Assembly: GCF_015708085.1 (NCBI RefSeq)
Contig: NZ_JADNYM010000002.1
Coordinates: 165,050 to 229,049 of the forward strand
DNA length: 64,000 nucleotides
From: Arthrobacter terrae
Lineage (GTDB): Bacteria; Actinomycetota; Actinomycetes; Actinomycetales; Micrococcaceae
Direction of reading: 5' to 3'
The notes under the pieces are model-generated. The model saw nothing but the letters and a program-made list of their open reading frames with translations. It did no database searches and had not been told where the DNA came from. The position numbers were made by a program, and so were the translations under genes. Shown one piece after another: positions 44,383 to 52,743 of the stretch (its first letter is position 1; every line of letters starts with the position of its first letter).

Positions 44383-44970
44383 ATGACGAGTGCGCCCGAA
44401 AGTCCGTCCGGAGAATCAACCACCACAGTGGTGATCGGCTCCGGGTTTTCCGGTCTGGCTGTTGCCACCGAACTCAGCAGGCAGGGTATCGACGCGATTG
44501 TGGTCGACGGCCTGGACTTTCTCTGCGGCGCCGCTCAGGGGCGCCGCACGGAGCTTGCGGATCCTGCAGAGCTGAGCGACCGCAGCGATATCCTGCGGCT
44601 GCTGCGCCATTACGCGAGCAGGCACCAGTTGGACGTGCGTGATTCAACTCGTGCCGTCCGCCTCAGCCGAGCAGTCATTGGGCCCAATCAGCAACCCAAG
44701 TGGATTATCCATACCGCAGATGGGATCCTGCTCGCGGATAATATTGTGCTGACCCGCTGCGCGCAGAACCAACTGCGCCGGATTTTGGTCTCGCTGGGCA
44801 TTAAGATCAGCCGGGACGTGCTCAGTGCGATGCGTGCTCTTGGGCTTTTCTGGGTTGGCGCCGGCGACCTGCTCGCACCAACCACTCGCGAGATTCTGCA
44901 CCAGGCAAAAGTGGTCAGTCGGGCAATTTCCGCACGCAGCCTGGTCCCGGTCCCTCCCGCTTTGGCCTAA
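44383..44970 (+). CDS. Truncated flavoprotein-like (FAD/NAD-binding) protein
   Basis: The 195-residue protein has the FAD-binding motif VVIGSGFSGLAVATELSRQGIDAIVVDG (GxGxxG at about 18-23). A region like flavin monooxygenases follows (SDRSDILRLLRHYASRHQLD, then RLSRAVI, GILLADNIVLTR). It is far shorter than the 350-500 residues of intact enzymes and lacks the NADPH motif and catalytic middle, so it looks like an internally deleted remnant that remains open. A strong ribosome site suggests translation. Its stop overlaps the convergent CopC gene by four bases. Confidence 0.55.
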   Translation: MTSAPESPSGESTTTVVIGSGFSGLAVATELSRQGIDAIVVDGLDFLCGAAQGRRTELADPAELSDRSDILRLLRHYASRHQLDVRDSTRAVRLSRAVIGPNQQPKWIIHTADGILLADNIVLTRCAQNQLRRILVSLGIKISRDVLSAMRALGLFWVGAGDLLAPTTREILHQAKVVSRAISARSLVPVPPALA

Positions 44971-45584
44971 TCCGCTTTATTGAGCCGGCGCTTGGCGGTT
45001 AGGGCCAGCCCGGTCACCAGTGCCACCAGCACAGCAATCATGACAACGACGGCCCACGGAATACCGTCGGCCGAGGGAACGGCAGGAACGGCTGCTGCCG
45101 GCGTCGCGGAGTCTGTGGGCGGTGCGACCGGCACCAGTGTTCCGGCAGAGGCACCCCCGGGGCCCGCCGCGGCGGAGATGGCCGTAAACGTGAAGGTGCC
45201 TTCAACCGGATGACTGTCCGAGGAAACTATCCGCCACAGAACGGTGAATTTCCCTGCAGGCTCGCCGGGTTTAAGTTGCTGTGTCACGGTCCCATCGAGC
45301 ACCGCCACGGGGCCTTGTGCCCATTCGGTGCCGGTGCTGTCTTTGACGGAAATAGCCGACCCCAGAGCCCCCGGTGTGTTATTCAAAGTAATAGTGATCT
45401 GCTCCGGAGCTGTCGCGACCGTCGAGCCATCCGCCGGGCTCGTGGATTCCACGCTGTCATGGGCGGAGGCTGCGCCGGCAGAACCTAACAATCCAATGAG
45501 GAGAACGACGGCGGCGAGCGCCATTGTCACGATGCCGCGCCGTGGGCGCGAGCGGACGATGTGCGATTGTGTAACTGCGGTCAT
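44967..45584 (-). CDS. CopC-domain copper resistance protein, membrane-anchored
   Basis: The 205-residue protein has a signal sequence ending near SAGAASA, so the mature form begins with AHDSVESTSP, whose first His can form a copper brace. A CopC beta-sandwich follows (TITLNNTPGALGSAISV, VLWRIVSSDSHPVEGTFTFT with a second His), then a Pro/Ala linker and one C-terminal helix. It probably binds copper outside the membrane. ATG 45584 has GGAGAG 7 nt upstream. No CopD gene is adjacent. Confidence 0.85.
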   Translation of the reverse strand: MTAVTQSHIVRSRPRRGIVTMALAAVVLLIGLLGSAGAASAHDSVESTSPADGSTVATAPEQITITLNNTPGALGSAISVKDSTGTEWAQGPVAVLDGTVTQQLKPGEPAGKFTVLWRIVSSDSHPVEGTFTFTAISAAAGPGGASAGTLVPVAPPTDSATPAAAVPAVPSADGIPWAVVVMIAVLVALVTGLALTAKRRLNKAD

Positions 45585-45760
45585 GACCAAGCTCTCCGAT
45601 AGCGGGGGGGATTTTCCCTAACGCTACGCCAACGAGCCGATTCGGGCCCACGTTCCATCCACGCACAAACGTCGCCGCACCCGATGCGTGCGAGAGAGTA
45701 CCCGCCTCAAGCACTATTGTGAAGAGTCAGATATTTTTGCTTAGTGCTGGAGGGCATTCC

Positions 45761-47206
45761 ATGGCGTCTGGAGACTCCGCTCTTGACCGTTATTTCCACA
45801 TCACCGCTCGTGGATCCAATATCTCCCGTGAAATCCGAGGCGGCTTCGCCACCTTCTTCGCTATGAGCTACATCGTGGTGCTCAATCCGCTGATTCTTTC
45901 CGCGGCGGATTCCTCCGGAAATTCCCTCGGAATCGAACGCGTCGCCGCGGCTACCGCTTTCGTGGCAGGTGTACTGACCATTCTCATGGGGGCCTGGGCC
46001 AAGCATCCGTTCGCGTTGGCCACGGGTTTGGGCGTGAATGCGTTTGTCGCCGTCACGGTGGCCACCCACCCGGGCCTGACCTGGCCGGACATGATGGGCC
46101 TGGTGATGCTCTCCGGTATTACCATGTTCATTTTGGTGGTGACCGGCTTCCGGACGGCCGTCTTCAAAGCGGTGCCGGAGGGCCTGAAAATCGCTATTGT
46201 CGTCGGGATTGGTATGTTCATCGCGTTGATCGGGCTGGTCAATGCGGGGTTCGTCCGCCGGGTTCCGGACGCGGCGGGCACAACGGTGCCGGTAGGACTT
46301 GGGTTTGACGGCAAGCTGCTCGGCTGGCCCACCCTGGTCTTCGTCTTTGGGCTGGTGCTGACAATTGCGCTGCTGGTCCGAAAGGTCAAGGGTGCTATTT
46401 TGATCGGCATCATTGCCGCGACCGTGCTGGCCAACATCCTCGAGCTCACCCTGCACATCGGTCCCGCCGTGTCCCCGGGCAAGCCGGCCAATCCGCAGGG
46501 CTGGTCGCTGGTTGCTCCGGAGCTCTCCGACTGGAAGCTGCCGGACCTGACGCTGGTGGGGAAATTCGATCTTTTCGGCTCCTTTGCCCACCTGGGCGCG
46601 CTCGCCGCGGTCCTGCTGGCCTTCGTGATCCTGCTGAGCATCTTCTTCGATGCTATGGGCACCGTGGTGGGCCTGGCCGGCGAAGCGGGCACCATCGAAA
46701 AGGACGGCACTATCCCGGATCTGGACCGCGTACTGATGGTGGACGCATTCGGTGCGGTTGCCGGCGGCGGCGCGTCCACATCGTCGCATCAAATCTATGT
46801 CGAGTCCGGGGCCGGCATCGGCGAGGGTGCACGCACCGGACTGGCGAGCCTCGTCACCGGTGTGCTGCTGCTGATCGCCATGTTCGTCACTCCACTGGTC
46901 CGGCTCGTTCCGTTCGAGGCAGTCGCACCGGCCCTCGTCGTCGTCGGCTTCATGATGGTCTCCCAGGTGGGCAAGATCGACTGGAAGGATTGGGGGATCG
47001 CTCTCCCGGCCTTCCTGACGTTTATCCTGATGCCCTTCACCTACTCAATCGCCAACGGCCTGGGGGCCGGCTTCATTGCGTTCGTGCTGATCCGCAGCTT
47101 CCAGGGCCGGGCCAGAGAAATTCATCCGCTGATGTGGGTGGTTGCGGCGGCCTTCGTGATTTTCTTCGGCATCGGTCCCATCGAGCAACTGTTCGGGGTC
47201 AAGTAA
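45761..47206 (+). CDS. NCS2-family purine permease (AzgA/PbuG type)
   Basis: The 481-residue protein is a 12- to 14-helix importer of hypoxanthine, guanine or adenine. The AzgA-like marks are REIRGGFATFFAMSYIVVLNP near the start, LATGLGVNAFVAV, PEGLKIAIVVGIGMFIALIGL and FVILLSIFFDAMGTVVGLA. ATG 45761 follows CTGGAGGG. It is monocistronic; hutG lies 94 bp downstream in the same direction. Confidence 0.92.
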   Translation: MASGDSALDRYFHITARGSNISREIRGGFATFFAMSYIVVLNPLILSAADSSGNSLGIERVAAATAFVAGVLTILMGAWAKHPFALATGLGVNAFVAVTVATHPGLTWPDMMGLVMLSGITMFILVVTGFRTAVFKAVPEGLKIAIVVGIGMFIALIGLVNAGFVRRVPDAAGTTVPVGLGFDGKLLGWPTLVFVFGLVLTIALLVRKVKGAILIGIIAATVLANILELTLHIGPAVSPGKPANPQGWSLVAPELSDWKLPDLTLVGKFDLFGSFAHLGALAAVLLAFVILLSIFFDAMGTVVGLAGEAGTIEKDGTIPDLDRVLMVDAFGAVAGGGASTSSHQIYVESGAGIGEGARTGLASLVTGVLLLIAMFVTPLVRLVPFEAVAPALVVVGFMMVSQVGKIDWKDWGIALPAFLTFILMPFTYSIANGLGAGFIAFVLIRSFQGRAREIHPLMWVVAAAFVIFFGIGPIEQLFGVK

Positions 47207-47279
47207 ACACCGGACAATACGATGGAAACGGTCCGGGATGCCGGACACATCCCGCCGTTTAGTGCTCGCGCCGCCGGGT

Positions 47280-47326
47280 TCAATGGTGTGAGCTGGAAGG
47301 ATGGACCTGCCACCTCACACCATTGA
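47280..47326 (+). promoter_or_regulatory. Inverted repeat enclosing the hutG ribosome site and start
   Basis: A perfect 13-bp inverted repeat, TCAATGGTGTGAG (47280-47292) and CTCACACCATTGA (47314-47326), leaves a 21-nt loop that contains GGAAGG and the ATG. In mRNA this would display the start in a loop; as DNA it may be a bipartite operator. Confidence 0.6.
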
Positions 47327-48269
47327 CCTTCCCGCGCAGCACTGGACCGGGCGCGACGACGGCGACGGCGCCGAGCACCGCCGTTGGTGGCAGGCAGTCA
47401 ACGCGCTGAGCACAGAAACCGCATCTAATGGTGACCTGCCCGCCGGAAGCGTGCGGCCTGCCGTCCTGCTGGGCTTTTCCTCGGATGAGGGAGTGCGCCG
47501 CAATCAGGGCCGGGTAGGTGCGGCCGCGGGCCCGGCGGAAATCCGGTCCGCGCTGGGCTCGCTGGCCTGGCATAGTGAGCGAACGCTTTACGACGCCGGC
47601 GACGTCCAGGTCTGCGGCGGTGAGTTGGCGGCCGGCCAGCTACGGGCGGGCGCGGCCCTGACCGCCATGCTCGACGGCGGCGCACTGACGGTAGTGCTCG
47701 GCGGCGGGCATGAGAGCGCTTACGCCAGTTACCTCGGCGTCGCAAACTCCCGGCGGGTACGCGACGGTGCCCGCTGGGGAGTGCTGAATCTGGATGCCCA
47801 TTTCGATTTACGCGATGCGCCGGTGCCCAGTTCGGGGACTGTGTTCCTGCAGATGGCCAATGCCGAAGCCGAGGCCGGGCGCAGCCTCAATTACGCCGTC
47901 GTCGGTATCAGTGAGCCGAACAACACCGGCGCTCTTTTCCGCACCGCTGACCGGCTGGACGTGGACTATCTTCTCGATGAGGACTGCTCCCTGGAACGAG
48001 CCCGGGAGTTTGTCGAATCTTTCCTGGCGCGTATTGACGTACTGTACTTAACCATCGATTTGGATGTGTTCGAAGCGTCGGTGGCGCCGGGCGTCAGCGC
48101 CCCGGCCGCTTACGGCGTTCCGCTGGCGGTCATTGCCGCCATCTGCCGGCAGGTCGCCGCCAGCGGCAAACTGTTCCACGCCGACGTGGCCGAGCTCAAT
48201 CCCGAGTTCGATGTTGACCACCGCACCGCCAGGCTGGCGGCGCGGCTGGTCAATACCCTGCTGTGCTAA
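47301..48269 (+). CDS. hutG: Formimidoylglutamase (arginase family)
   Basis: HutG hydrolyses N-formimidoyl-glutamate to glutamate and formamide, the last step of one histidine degradation route. The 322-residue protein has the arginase-family manganese motifs GGGHE, LDAHFDLRD and TIDLDVFE, plus GVRRNQGRVGAAAGP near the N-terminus, typical of HutG. No other hut genes are in the window. The right arm of the inverted repeat encodes residues 5-9. Confidence 0.88.
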   Translation: MDLPPHTIDLPAQHWTGRDDGDGAEHRRWWQAVNALSTETASNGDLPAGSVRPAVLLGFSSDEGVRRNQGRVGAAAGPAEIRSALGSLAWHSERTLYDAGDVQVCGGELAAGQLRAGAALTAMLDGGALTVVLGGGHESAYASYLGVANSRRVRDGARWGVLNLDAHFDLRDAPVPSSGTVFLQMANAEAEAGRSLNYAVVGISEPNNTGALFRTADRLDVDYLLDEDCSLERAREFVESFLARIDVLYLTIDLDVFEASVAPGVSAPAAYGVPLAVIAAICRQVAASGKLFHADVAELNPEFDVDHRTARLAARLVNTLLC

Positions 48270-48539
48270 CGTCCGCGCACGTGCGGCGCCGGCCTGAGCT
48301 TGAGGACCAATGCTCGGGAAAGCCACGCTAAGCCGATCTGGACTTCGTAGCGAAACGGTGCGGTGATCTCAACCGGCTCTGCTGCGCCTGTTTTGAGTCA
48401 CATGCCCGCTCGTGTCCGTAACATTTACTGCCCCAGTAGGGGCACGGGGTCGATTGGTAACGGGGTAGCCGGACCGAGCTGCTGTCGCCGGATTCCGGGT
48501 CCCGCCTGTGGAACGAATTTGAGATGAACATCGCCCCGG
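48270..48539. other. Start of a disordered accessory region; no intact gene
   Basis: No gene is supported. A short frame on the + strand near 48470-48540 (SGSRLWNEFEMNIAPDA) looks protein-like but is not connected to the next fragment without a frameshift. GCCCCAGTAGGGGC near 48431 is a short hairpin. Confidence 0.4.
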
Positions 48540-48878
48540 ATGCGCAGGCCATTGCGGGCGGTCGTGGACACCTACCCGGAAGGCTCCACGACGGTCCGGG
48601 CCTGGGTGCCTCTGACGTTCAACGCCGCTTTGCGCTCAGAGTCGAAGAAACGCACCCCCGAAGATGCGGTCCGTGACCTGGCCTCCCGGATCCCTGGCCG
48701 GTCGGCCCGGCGGCAGTCCACCGGCGCCGGTATCGCCGGTCCGATGTCCGCGCAGGAGCTCTGCGAAGTCGTCCGGATCGCACGACCGCCCGCGGCTTTG
48801 ATCAGCCCACGCCGCCGGCTCCCCGGTGCTGACGTCGTCGCAGATGTTGCCGAGAATGATCGAGACGGACATCGGTGA
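48540..48878 (+). pseudogene. Fragment of an SCO6880-type conjugation protein
   Basis: About 75 residues (YPEGSTTVRAWVPLTFNA, then RTPEDAVRDLASRIPG, RQSTGAGIAGPMSAQE and LCEVVRIA) resemble the middle of actinobacterial SCO6880-family proteins. Those are large membrane-linked proteins of conjugative elements, usually over 400 residues. Neither end is present, and the frame closes in unrelated sequence, so this is a decayed remnant. Recognition is from memory of the family. Confidence 0.45.
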
Positions 48879-48896
48879 AACGGATCTCTTCGACTG

Positions 48897-49121
48897 TCAA
48901 AGGGTGTCATATTGGGCCTTGTAGTCAGAGGCGGTCGTCCCTTCGATCACCGGCAGGCCAGGGAGCTCTTGGATGGCTCTGTACATGTACGTACCCACCG
49001 GGACGCAGTTCTGTTTTCCCGATTGAATTTGAACGGCGCATTGCTGCCCGGATGTTGTTGAAGCGTTACCGTCTGAGGCTTGCGCCGGTGCGGCGGTGTC
49101 ATTTTCAGAAGTCGAGTGCAC
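48897..49121 (-). CDS. Hypothetical short ORF, possibly 5'-truncated
   Basis: The frame encodes 74 residues ending CVPVGTYMYRAIQELPG and VIEGTTASDYKAQYDTL. Its first residues are encoded by the transposon-like end at 49097, so the original N-terminus was probably cut off by that element. No family is recognised; two Cys residues and a Thr/Ser-rich start hint at an exported protein. It may not be expressed. Confidence 0.3.
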   Translation of the reverse strand: MHSTSENDTAAPAQASDGNASTTSGQQCAVQIQSGKQNCVPVGTYMYRAIQELPGLPVIEGTTASDYKAQYDTL

Positions 49122-49196
49122 AAATGTCGGGAATCATGTTCACTGGCCTGATTGTTCAGAAGTGCTCTGCACAGAATTTCAGAAGTCGTCAGCACA
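49097..49196 (+). mobile_element. Tn402/Tn5053-like transposon end with three repeats
   Basis: The end begins TGTCATTTTCAGAAGTCGAG and continues TGCAC, closely matching the initial inverted repeat known from class 1 integrons and Tn402/Tn5053 elements. Inside it a motif TTCAGAAGT-N5-GCACA occurs three times in one direction, at 49104, 49155 and 49178, as in the subterminal TniA-binding repeats of that family. The orientation places the element to the right of 49097. No second end and no tniA, tniB or tniQ gene is seen in the window, so this may be a solo end. Confidence 0.6.
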
Positions 49197-49946
49197 TCCT
49201 TCCCTGCCCGCAGGGGGAACCTCGTGCCGCACGCCCAATGGGAGCTCTCTAGAACGGGGGTGGGGCATGCCGTCCGAGAGTGATTGAAAAGTTCGCGGAA
49301 CAAAGCAAGATCGGCTGAAGGCCACGCTCGTCTCGGTGATGATCTCGACTTTTAGATTAGGAAAGACGGCCAATTGCCTCATTTGCGCCGCCTCGACTGC
49401 AAGTGGTCCGCGCATCGCGTCGTTGGGAAGGAAATGCACCGTTGTCCCTGTAGTACCGTCAGCGTGGATCTGGATCAGATCGGTGACCGGTACGCCGTTT
49501 TCATAGCGTTGGGTCCTCGCGCCGTTAGAGCGTCGGTTGGCGTGCACGAGCCAGTCGCTTAGCGCTGCAACGACCGACATGCCCCGGCGAGGGTGACCAT
49601 CGGAAAGAAGTTGAGCGTCGGGGAAATCGAAGAAACGGAGGTCTCTGGTCGCCATGACTGGTTTCTTTATCGGTTGTCCGGAGTCGTCGTAACGAGTATC
49701 GGTTCCTCGGCCGTTGTCCGTAACGGAAACCGACCCGTCAACATGCAGCGTGACAACGCAGCATCCATCAGCTGTACTCTCTGCTTCGTCAACCGGGTAG
49801 GCGATAACCTCAAGAATCAAGTACAGGCTGCCACCTGGAGCGAACTCTGTCGGGCGTCGGCGGATCTGCGCGAGGTGCTCACCGTCAACGGAGCTCGCCC
49901 AGTCGTGCGTTGTGTTCTGCCACCGCGTCCTCGATTCGCTCACCAC
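49179..49946 (-). CDS. Stand-alone GyrB-type GHKL ATPase domain protein (truncated)
   Basis: The 255-residue protein resembles the ATPase half of GyrB: AQIRRRPTEFAPGG in place of VRKRPGMYIG, EVIAYPVDEAES in place of EVVDNSVDEA, VTDNGRGTDTR, the GMSVVAALSDWL box, and GTTVHFLPN. The Asn of the usual DNSVDEA motif that holds magnesium is replaced by Tyr. Transducer, TOPRIM and tail domains are absent. The last 40 or so residues run into the transposon-like repeats, so its end is probably chimeric. GTG 49946 has no ribosome site. Activity is doubtful. Confidence 0.6.
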   Translation of the reverse strand: MVSESRTRWQNTTHDWASSVDGEHLAQIRRRPTEFAPGGSLYLILEVIAYPVDEAESTADGCCVVTLHVDGSVSVTDNGRGTDTRYDDSGQPIKKPVMATRDLRFFDFPDAQLLSDGHPRRGMSVVAALSDWLVHANRRSNGARTQRYENGVPVTDLIQIHADGTTGTTVHFLPNDAMRGPLAVEAAQMRQLAVFPNLKVEIITETSVAFSRSCFVPRTFQSLSDGMPHPRSRELPLGVRHEVPPAGREGCADDF

Positions 49947-50037
49947 ACGATTCTGCTAGCGGGATAGGGGTCGCTTCAGAAAACCGAAAAATCAGTTTGC
50001 CGGGGGACGAGTCGCCGTCCATCCGGTAAGGGAACGG

Positions 50038-50667
50038 TTACCGGGCGCTAACGACCGGTCCGGAAGTTTGGCGCAGTGGCAGAGCCATGAGGACTTCGTC
50101 GTGGTCACCGTCCGGAAAGCGGAGAGCTTTTGGCCAACGTCCGATTTCCTGCCAACCGCAAGATTTGTAGAAGCCCTCAAGTCCCATGCCGGAACGCAGT
50201 TCAAGGTGGAGTTGGTCAAGAGTTAGGTCTTCCGTGGCCGCCCTCTCCACCTCGTCCATGAGTGCCCGCCCGACCCCGCATTTCCGAAAGCTAAGGGCGG
50301 TCTGGACTCGCAATACCCGTGCCCAGTGTGCTGTGAGCTCGTTTGCAATGCCAGCCAGGAACAGCCACCCGGCCAGCTCCCCGTTGATGCTGGCCAGCAG
50401 AAGCCAATTGCCTGGTTCATCAAGAGATTGAACCATGTCATCAAGTGATGCCATAACTTGCTCTTCAGAAACGGGTGGAAAAGGGAATCCCACGGCACCG
50501 CCCGCGTTCGACACCTCCCGCCAACACTGCCGAAGCTGGAGCCGCACAACGGGATCGACCATTGCCGGGGCAGCCAGCCATCGCATTTGGGCCGGATTAT
50601 TTTCGACGTGGTCCACAAGGAATTGCTCGTTATTGGTAGTCACCACATCATCCTGCCCCTTGAGCAT
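50038..50667 (-). CDS. GNAT-family N-acetyltransferase
   Basis: The 209-residue protein has a GNAT core in its C-terminal half: WLLLASINGELAGWLFLAGI (strands 3-4), RVQTALSFRKCGVGRALMDEVER with the acetyl-CoA pyrophosphate loop, and GMGLEGFYKSCGWQEIGRWPK as the last helix and strand. The acceptor is unknown. ATG 50667 has no ribosome site; GTG starts about eight codons in are preceded by GGGGCAGGAT and may be the true start. Confidence 0.75.
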   Translation of the reverse strand: MLKGQDDVVTTNNEQFLVDHVENNPAQMRWLAAPAMVDPVVRLQLRQCWREVSNAGGAVGFPFPPVSEEQVMASLDDMVQSLDEPGNWLLLASINGELAGWLFLAGIANELTAHWARVLRVQTALSFRKCGVGRALMDEVERAATEDLTLDQLHLELRSGMGLEGFYKSCGWQEIGRWPKALRFPDGDHDEVLMALPLRQTSGPVVSAR

Positions 50668-51126
50668 TTATTTTTTGGGGATGCAAACGTCATTTCGCGT
50701 GATCCAGTCATTGCTGCGGTTAAGCGCTGTACGCATCAAAGATTGTGGACAACATGCGAGCCAAGGCCACCATGAGTGGCGTCCGCAAGCCGGTCCGCAC
50801 ACGGTTTTCTTGAACCAGTGCGGCACCGTTGAGTTGCTGGGATTGGCCCGTGCCCGGTTGGGAACCTTCTGCGGGACGCTATCTGGGTAGCCTCCGCGTA
50901 TGCCTCAGATGAATAGCTGGGAAGTCGAAGGACCTTGAATCTCATCGCTCAAGTGAAATGCGAGAGGCCCCAGCCCCAGCCCCTTCGCTCAAATGGGCAG
51001 CCGGTCGTTTTGACGATGGGGAGCGGCTGCACACTCGGGCTGCCGAGTGCAATACTTTCCAATATGGCAACATAACGGCGGCGCTGGCGCCGAATCACCG
51101 ACTTCATAGGCATCACAGAATCTGAA
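50668..51126. other. Gene-poor stretch
   Basis: No supported gene. Short frames on both strands lack conserved features. A small C-rich tandem (CCCCAGCCCCAGCCCC) lies at about 50971. Confidence 0.5.
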
Positions 51127-51240
51127 GTGGCCAGACGCAATTGGCCACGGCTATGGTCCGGCCGGTGGTGGATTCGTCTGGTTCCTCTGGCGCTCATTGT
51201 CATTGCGGTCGTAGTGGTTGGTCAGGTGTTGCGCTTCTAA
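51127..51240 (+). CDS. Possible small single-helix membrane protein
   Basis: A 37-residue frame from GTG 51127 has a basic, Trp-rich start (VARRNWPRLWSGRWWIRL) and one strong helix (VPLALIVIAVVVVGQVL). No ribosome site is evident, and the frame could be the tail of a lost gene. Confidence 0.25.
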   Translation: MARRNWPRLWSGRWWIRLVPLALIVIAVVVVGQVLRF

Positions 51241-51509
51241 GAGGACTCACTCGTTTGAAGAAGGCGTGGTGGCTCGCCCATGCACATAGATTGCACCGAG
51301 GGCGGCGCTACCCTCATGGCAACAGTTGCACGGGGTATCCGCAATGAATGCGCCAATCGGGGGCACCTCGCGGAATTCCTGAGGGGAACCCTCTACGAGA
51401 CGGGTTCGGCACTTCATTGTCGAGTCAAGCTAATTCGGGTCTGTCCCCATTTCTGAATTTAGGGCAGTTCGGCATTGACACCATCTTGTTGGGGTAGTGC
51501 ACTTGGCAC

Positions 51510-52115
51510 ATGGCATCCCGACGGGTTGAGACGAGTATCCGGATCGCCGGCGGTTTATTGGTCCTAGTTCTTGCCGTCATCTCGCTGATCATGATTTGGA
51601 GCAAGTCACCGGCTGCGTTGACTGGTATAGCGATCAGTCTGGCAGGTGCTGCAGCCATTTTTTGGGGTGCCGTTATTGTGGTCGGCAGGACACGGGCTGG
51701 GCGTGTTGTCTTGACCCGGCACAAGTGGAAATTTGTGCTGCTCATTGGCGTCATCGTCGTCTGCACCGTTACAGTTGTCGTCCTCAATCGTCCAGTCGGC
51801 AACCCCGGGCTGGCAGTCTTCCCGATTGTTGTGGGAGTATTTGTGGCCCAGTTGTTCGAGTCGGAAGCGGTGGTAGCTTCCAGGGCGGCACTGACCCCAC
51901 TGACCGACCGCAATGTCCGTAGCTGGACGCGCATAGTCCGTGTGACGGCTGTTACAGGAGTGGCTCTTTGCTGCATCAGTGTAGTGGCTGCAGTCGTCGG
52001 CAACCTTATTCTTGTTTCCCTTGTTCTACCCGTAGCGATAATTTCCCTGTTCTTTGCAGGGGCGATCTGGGTGTGGCTCAGGTCCGTCAGGCGTCAGGCC
52101 AAGGCCAACCGGTAA
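51510..52115 (+). CDS. Hypothetical multi-pass membrane protein
   Basis: The 201-residue protein has six likely membrane helices in three pairs (about 11-30 and 36-58; 74-91 and 98-117; 146-168 and 172-190) and basic loops and tail (RSVRRQAKANR). A Leu/Val-rich make-up and short loops are all that can be described; no family is recognised. ATG 51510 has a poor ribosome site. The preceding 269 bp holds nothing I can support. Confidence 0.55.
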   Translation: MASRRVETSIRIAGGLLVLVLAVISLIMIWSKSPAALTGIAISLAGAAAIFWGAVIVVGRTRAGRVVLTRHKWKFVLLIGVIVVCTVTVVVLNRPVGNPGLAVFPIVVGVFVAQLFESEAVVASRAALTPLTDRNVRSWTRIVRVTAVTGVALCCISVVAAVVGNLILVSLVLPVAIISLFFAGAIWVWLRSVRRQAKANR

Positions 52116-52614
52116 CAGGCCGTTTAGAGCGGTAGCCATGGCCGGCGGGCAGCGTCCGATCTAGTTTTTAGGACATGCATTCCCTTGACCCAAGATAATT
52201 AGTGACCCACTCAGTACTGACGGCCACGATAAGGCCGGTGTCCGCGCCTAAGCTGCCGCAAGCGGAACCATCAACTAACACAAGATTTTGTCATCTGATC
52301 CAGTTGGGCCAGTCGCCGCAGATTGGTGGTCTCAGAAGGGGCGCTTGTGGCACGGCCAAGACTTTCTGGACTGAAGTCACGTGCTTCGCGAAAATCGCCA
52401 GAATTCTGGATGTCAAAACTGTCAGTGAGTTAGCAAACAGTTCAAGCCCGACATTGCCATTGACCGTGCCTTCTGGCTTTCGTTCATCATGCCCGTATGG
52501 AGCCCGAACGGGTACGCGTTAGTTGGGTTGGCCACGGTGCGCCTGTTGGCCGAATACCGCGTGGGGATTCCGTGAACGGACCCAGGGTGCGTGGGTCGTC
52601 CGTTCAGGCGCTAA
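52116..52614. other. Gene-poor stretch with a terminator-like hairpin
   Basis: No gene is supported; a 106-residue frame at 52202 lacks coding character. A 9-bp stem TGAACGGAC / GTCCGTTCA (52573-52581 and 52598-52606) is followed by CTAATTGT and may end an upstream transcript. Confidence 0.4.
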
Positions 52615-52617
52615 TTG

Positions 52618-52623
52618 TATAAT
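52618..52623 (+). promoter_or_regulatory. TATAAT -10 element before two small membrane ORFs
   Basis: A perfect -10 hexamer lies 19 nt before GTG 52642. A transcript starting near 52630 would begin with AGGGATAACCAG, which supplies a ribosome site. No clear -35 is seen. Confidence 0.4.
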
Positions 52624-52641
52624 TTCCTTAGGGATAACCAG

Positions 52642-52740
52642 GTGCTGGCGTTGTGGCTGCCCCTCATGCTGGGTGCGCCCCTGATTGGCGTGGCCGGGTG
52701 GGTGTTACAGGATGCGCGGTTCCACGAAAAGAAGCACTGA
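52642..52740 (+). CDS. Small membrane protein (32 residues)
   Basis: GTG 52642 opens a short frame with one membrane helix (VLALWLPLMLGAPLIGVAGW) and a charged tail (QDARFHEKKH). AGGGA is 7 nt upstream and TATAAT a little further. The next small ORF starts 3 nt after its stop. No family recognised. Confidence 0.4.
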   Translation: MLALWLPLMLGAPLIGVAGWVLQDARFHEKKH

Positions 52741-52743
52741 CCC

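Noticed and set aside
51241..51509. Possible IS remnant in the gap before the six-helix protein
   Set aside because: A few phrases looked repeat-like, but no inverted ends or transposase frame could be shown.
52202..52522. 106-residue + strand frame
   Set aside because: No ribosome site, no conserved motif and irregular codon use; probably non-coding.
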